Notes under the pieces: model-generated
Told to the model about the DNA's origin: nothing
Databases searched by the model: none
Seen by the model: only the letters and a program-made list of their open reading frames with translations
Translations under genes and position numbers: made by a program
Shown: positions 61,526 to 64,000 of the stretch, piece after piece
Position numbering within the stretch: position 1 is the first letter of the stretch
Layout of the letters: the number at the start of each line of letters is the position of its first letter
Origin: Butyrivibrio sp.
Lineage (GTDB): Bacteria; Bacillota; Clostridia; Lachnospirales; Lachnospiraceae
NCBI GenBank assembly: GCA_015056575.1
Contig: SVGA01000001.1
Location: 1 to 64,000 of the forward strand
Length of the DNA stretch: 64,000 nt
Direction: 5' to 3'

Positions 61526-63013
61526 ATGTCAATAATAAATGCGGTCCGAAAGACAATTGCATACGCTAAGCGCAATGGTGTCAGGGCCGCATTTTTTGCT
61601 GCCCTGGAAAGAGTACATGACAACGCAGCTTCCGGGTATGAGTACAGGCCCTTATCAGGTGGAGTGCTGGAGGAGCAGAAAAGAGAATACAAGGTTCTTG
61701 CGGAAAAGGACAACCTTGTGCGCTTTTCCGTTGTGGTTCCTCTGTACAACACTCCGGAGCAGTACCTTCGGGAGATGATAGAGTCTGTTATAGCCCAGAC
61801 CTATGGCAACTGGGAGCTGATCCTTGCGGATGCCTCAGAGCAGCCGCTGGAGGCAGCTAAAGCCTATGCCAAGGATGATCCCAGAGTCAGATATTTTCAT
61901 TTGGAGAGTAATGACGGAATTGCCGCCAACACCAACTTTGGCATAAAAGAAGCCGGCGGCGATTATATAGGTCTTCTGGATCATGACGATCTTCTGACCC
62001 CCGACGCCCTGTATGAGGTTGACCGCGTCATCAGGAAGAGCATGAAGACCAACAAACTGGTGAAGTACGCAGGATGCCCGGTGCGCCTCATCTACTCCGA
62101 CGAGGATAAGTTCGACGACGCGCAGGGACGCTACTATGAGCACCACCAGAAACCAAACTTTAACATGGACTATCTTTTGTCCAACAATTACATCTGCCAT
62201 TTTACCGTGATAAGGGCAGATATCATAAAAAGATTAAAGCTTCGGGCGGAGTTTGACGGTGCCCAGGATTTTGATCTTGTACTTCGTGCCTGCGCCGAGA
62301 CTGCGCTTTCCATGCCTTTTGCATCGGATCAGATCGTGCACATCGGAAAGGTGCTCTATCATTGGCGCTGCCACGAAGGTTCAACGGCGGCCAACCCTGC
62401 CAGCAAGTCCTACGCCTACGAGGCCGGAGGCCGTGCGATCCAAAGCCTTCTGGATAGTAGCGGCGTTAACGGCAAAGTGTCGGCTCTTAAGCACCTTGGT
62501 TTTTATCGCGTGGACTATGAGCCTGATGTTTTCTCTTCAAGGAGCGATGTGGGCTGCGTTGGGGGCAGGATCCTTGATAAAAAGAACCGTATCTGCGGCG
62601 GTATGTATCGCAAGGATAAAACTCTTGTGTTCGCCGGCCTTCCTTCCGACTACAGCGGAGGCTTCCAGCACCGGGCATCGGTCCAGCAGGATGCCTATGG
62701 GGTGGACATCAGGTGTATCAGTGTAAGACCCGAGCTTGTTCCTCTCTTTGAGGAGACAACAGGGCTTAAATACGTGGATTCTTTTACCGGGGCCAAGCGG
62801 CCTTCTGAGACTTCGGGAACCGGTGGCAATAAAACTGCACCGGCAGTTTCTTTGGAAGATGGCCAAAAACGTAGAAAAGCGGAAGCTGCTTATGGGGATG
62901 TTCCCGTGGAGACGATAGCCGAGCTATCCGTCAGATTTGGTGCCGAGCTAAAAAAACGCGGATACCGGGCTTTGTGGGATCCCGGTGTTACAGTGAAAAT
63001 AAGTCATGGTTAA
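61526..63013 (+). CDS. Family 2 glycosyltransferase with incomplete second domain
   Basis: The first GT2 domain (about 65-320) is complete: FSVVVPLYNTPEQYLREMIE, LLDHDDLLTP, IYSDEDKF, FDGAQDFDLVLR. After residue 330 only the rear part of a second GT2 domain is left (VGCVGGRILDKKNRICGG to WDPGVTVKISHG), without the nucleotide-binding front half or the LNND motif. A low-complexity stretch (GTGGNKTAPAVSLEDGQKRR) sits inside this remnant. It is the mirror image of the defect in the protein encoded at 49748. Probably a single-linkage transferase for the wall glycan. Confidence 0.82.
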   Translation: MSIINAVRKTIAYAKRNGVRAAFFAALERVHDNAASGYEYRPLSGGVLEEQKREYKVLAEKDNLVRFSVVVPLYNTPEQYLREMIESVIAQTYGNWELILADASEQPLEAAKAYAKDDPRVRYFHLESNDGIAANTNFGIKEAGGDYIGLLDHDDLLTPDALYEVDRVIRKSMKTNKLVKYAGCPVRLIYSDEDKFDDAQGRYYEHHQKPNFNMDYLLSNNYICHFTVIRADIIKRLKLRAEFDGAQDFDLVLRACAETALSMPFASDQIVHIGKVLYHWRCHEGSTAANPASKSYAYEAGGRAIQSLLDSSGVNGKVSALKHLGFYRVDYEPDVFSSRSDVGCVGGRILDKKNRICGGMYRKDKTLVFAGLPSDYSGGFQHRASVQQDAYGVDIRCISVRPELVPLFEETTGLKYVDSFTGAKRPSETSGTGGNKTAPAVSLEDGQKRRKAEAAYGDVPVETIAELSVRFGAELKKRGYRALWDPGVTVKISHG

Positions 63014-63019
63014 GTCGCG

Positions 63020-63061
63020 GGCAAGTCAGAAGAACCGTCCCCATGACCGGCCTGACTTGCC
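63020..63061. repeat. Hairpin element with 10-bp perfect stem
   Basis: GGCAAGTCAG (63020-63029) and CTGACTTGCC (63052-63061) pair perfectly around a 22-base loop that contains AAGAACCGTCCCCATGAC. No T-run follows. The loop recalls GAACCGTCCCC-type REP words I remember from clostridial genomes, so a REP or small MITE is likelier than a terminator. Confidence 0.6.
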
Positions 63062-63093
63062 AATGACTTGAAGGCTCATGCGAGGATAACATC

Positions 63094-64000
63094 ATGAACA
63101 GACTTACTGTTATAATTCCAAACCTAAACGGCAAAAAATATCTGGAGGGCTGCCTTAAGAGCCTTCGCAAGCAGAGCATTTTGAATTTCGATGTTCTTGT
63201 GGTGGATGATGGCTCAAGCGACGGAAGCCCGGATTATATAAGAACTCATTTTCCTGAGGTCAAGGTCATTGAACTTGGGGGAAATACAGGCTTTGCCAAC
63301 GCGGTGAACGTTGGGATAAGAGCCTGCGACAGTGAGTATGTGTTCCTTCTAAACAACGATACCATATGCGACGACAAGGCTGTTGAGAACCTTTTGAATG
63401 TCATGGATCATAAGAGAAAGCTCTTTTCCGCCCAGGCTAAGATGCTGAAGATTCAGGCGCCTCACGATATCGACGATTCCGGAGATCTGTACTGCGCTAT
63501 GGGGTGGGCTTTTTCACCGGGCAAGGACAAGAGTAACGAGCATTTTTCAAGGCGTGAGTCCGTGACCAGTGCCTGCGCCGGTGCTGCGATCTACAGGAAA
63601 GAGTATTTTGAGACCGTTGGGTATTTTGACGAGGCGCACTTTTGCTATCTGGAGGATGTGGATATAGGCTACAGGGCAAGGCTTAAGGGCTACGCCAATG
63701 TTATGGAGCCAAAGGCCATCGTTTACCACGCGGGCAGCGCTTCCAGCGGATCCCGCTACAACGAATTCAAGGTGGAGCTTACGGCGGGCAATAATCTCTA
63801 CCTCATTTACAAGAACATGCCCGGTCTTCAGATATTTATAAATCTTCCCTTTATCATTGTGGGAATTGCCATCAAGCATGTCTTTTACGCAAGAAAAGGC
63901 CTTGGGGCTGCCCATATCCGCGGCCTTGCTGCAGGATTTAAGAAGATCAGGCAAAACCTTGGTAAAAAAGTCCTGTTTGGAAAAACAGAGCTTGTGAATG
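63094..64000 (+). CDS. Family 2 glycosyltransferase, rhamnosyltransferase-like (3'-partial)
   Basis: This frame is open from ATG 63094 to the window end and is missing from the ORF track, presumably because no stop is reached. It starts MNRLTVIIPNLNGKKYLEGC and has VVDDGSSDGS, NTGFANAVNVGI, FLLNNDT, DEAHFCYLEDVDIGYRARLKG and IVYHAGSASSG, all typical of WcaA/RfbF-like GT2 enzymes. The last 60 residues include a hydrophobic stretch (IFINLPFIIVGIAIKHVFYA). It likely adds rhamnose or a related sugar in the same cluster. Confidence 0.88.
   Translation, partial: MNRLTVIIPNLNGKKYLEGCLKSLRKQSILNFDVLVVDDGSSDGSPDYIRTHFPEVKVIELGGNTGFANAVNVGIRACDSEYVFLLNNDTICDDKAVENLLNVMDHKRKLFSAQAKMLKIQAPHDIDDSGDLYCAMGWAFSPGKDKSNEHFSRRESVTSACAGAAIYRKEYFETVGYFDEAHFCYLEDVDIGYRARLKGYANVMEPKAIVYHAGSASSGSRYNEFKVELTAGNNLYLIYKNMPGLQIFINLPFIIVGIAIKHVFYARKGLGAAHIRGLAAGFKKIRQNLGKKVLFGKTELVN

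Overview
The window looks like chromosome of a low-to-mid GC anaerobic Firmicute, most likely a Lachnospiraceae member close to Butyrivibrio. This rests on Shine-Dalgarno sites of the AGGAGG type, sigma-A-like promoters, frequent TTG/GTG starts, BIG2-rich surface proteins and a rhamnose/ABC-export cell wall polysaccharide cluster. No database search was possible, so all family names come from motifs and recall. I saw no rRNA, tRNA or CRISPR array.

Region 1 (1-5900) is visibly more AT-rich and is a small defence/mobile island. It holds an unknown 162-aa protein plus an MqsA-type zinc finger/HTH/Panacea (SocA/DUF4065) antitoxin-like protein, with a palindromic operator over the promoter. It also holds a Thoeris system (thsA SIR2-SLOG and thsB TIR-like) preceded by the truncated remains of a second TIR-like ThsB. 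A 5'-truncated IS1634-type transposase follows, with a REP-like palindrome at its junction.

Region 2 (5900-18300) starts with a P-loop ATPase, a polytopic membrane protein and a Fic protein. A plus-strand glycan run follows: GDP-mannose synthesis (manC), two GT-C-like membrane proteins, a radical SAM/SPASM enzyme, a GT2 with C-terminal membrane helices, an acyltransferase-3 and a Wzx-like flippase.

Region 3 (18300-24220, minus strand) encodes an SGNH-hydrolase lipoprotein and a 1525-aa secreted CAP/BIG2 protein. Region 4 (24390-34490, plus strand) encodes an FAD oxidoreductase, a GtrB-like GT2, uridine kinase, two coupled membrane proteins, LicD, an MBOAT/SGNH O-acylation pair and a catalytically degenerate SGNH paralogue. 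A DUF234-type ATPase with its own promoter follows (34730-36160).

Region 5 (36400-64000) begins with a GH25 muramidase that has an unusual acidic, tyrosine-rich cytoplasmic tail. It then runs into the dTDP-rhamnose/ABC export cluster: rfbB, rfbA, a small anchored protein, rfbC, Wzm-like permease, Wzt-like ATPase with a C-terminal glycan-recognition domain, a methyltransferase-kinase fusion recalling the chain terminator WbdD, and several large GT2 enzymes. RNase J, a second MBOAT/SGNH pair and a phosphosugar mutase also lie here. rfbD is not in the window. The probable product is a rhamnose-containing, chain-capped and O-acylated wall polysaccharide.

The gaps of Region 5 carry several structured repeats. 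The main one is a 152-bp unit in three tandem copies, with nested hairpins, whose last hairpin recurs elsewhere with compensatory stem changes around the same loop. I regard these, the Panacea-linked unknown gene and the WbdD-like fusion as the most interesting leads.
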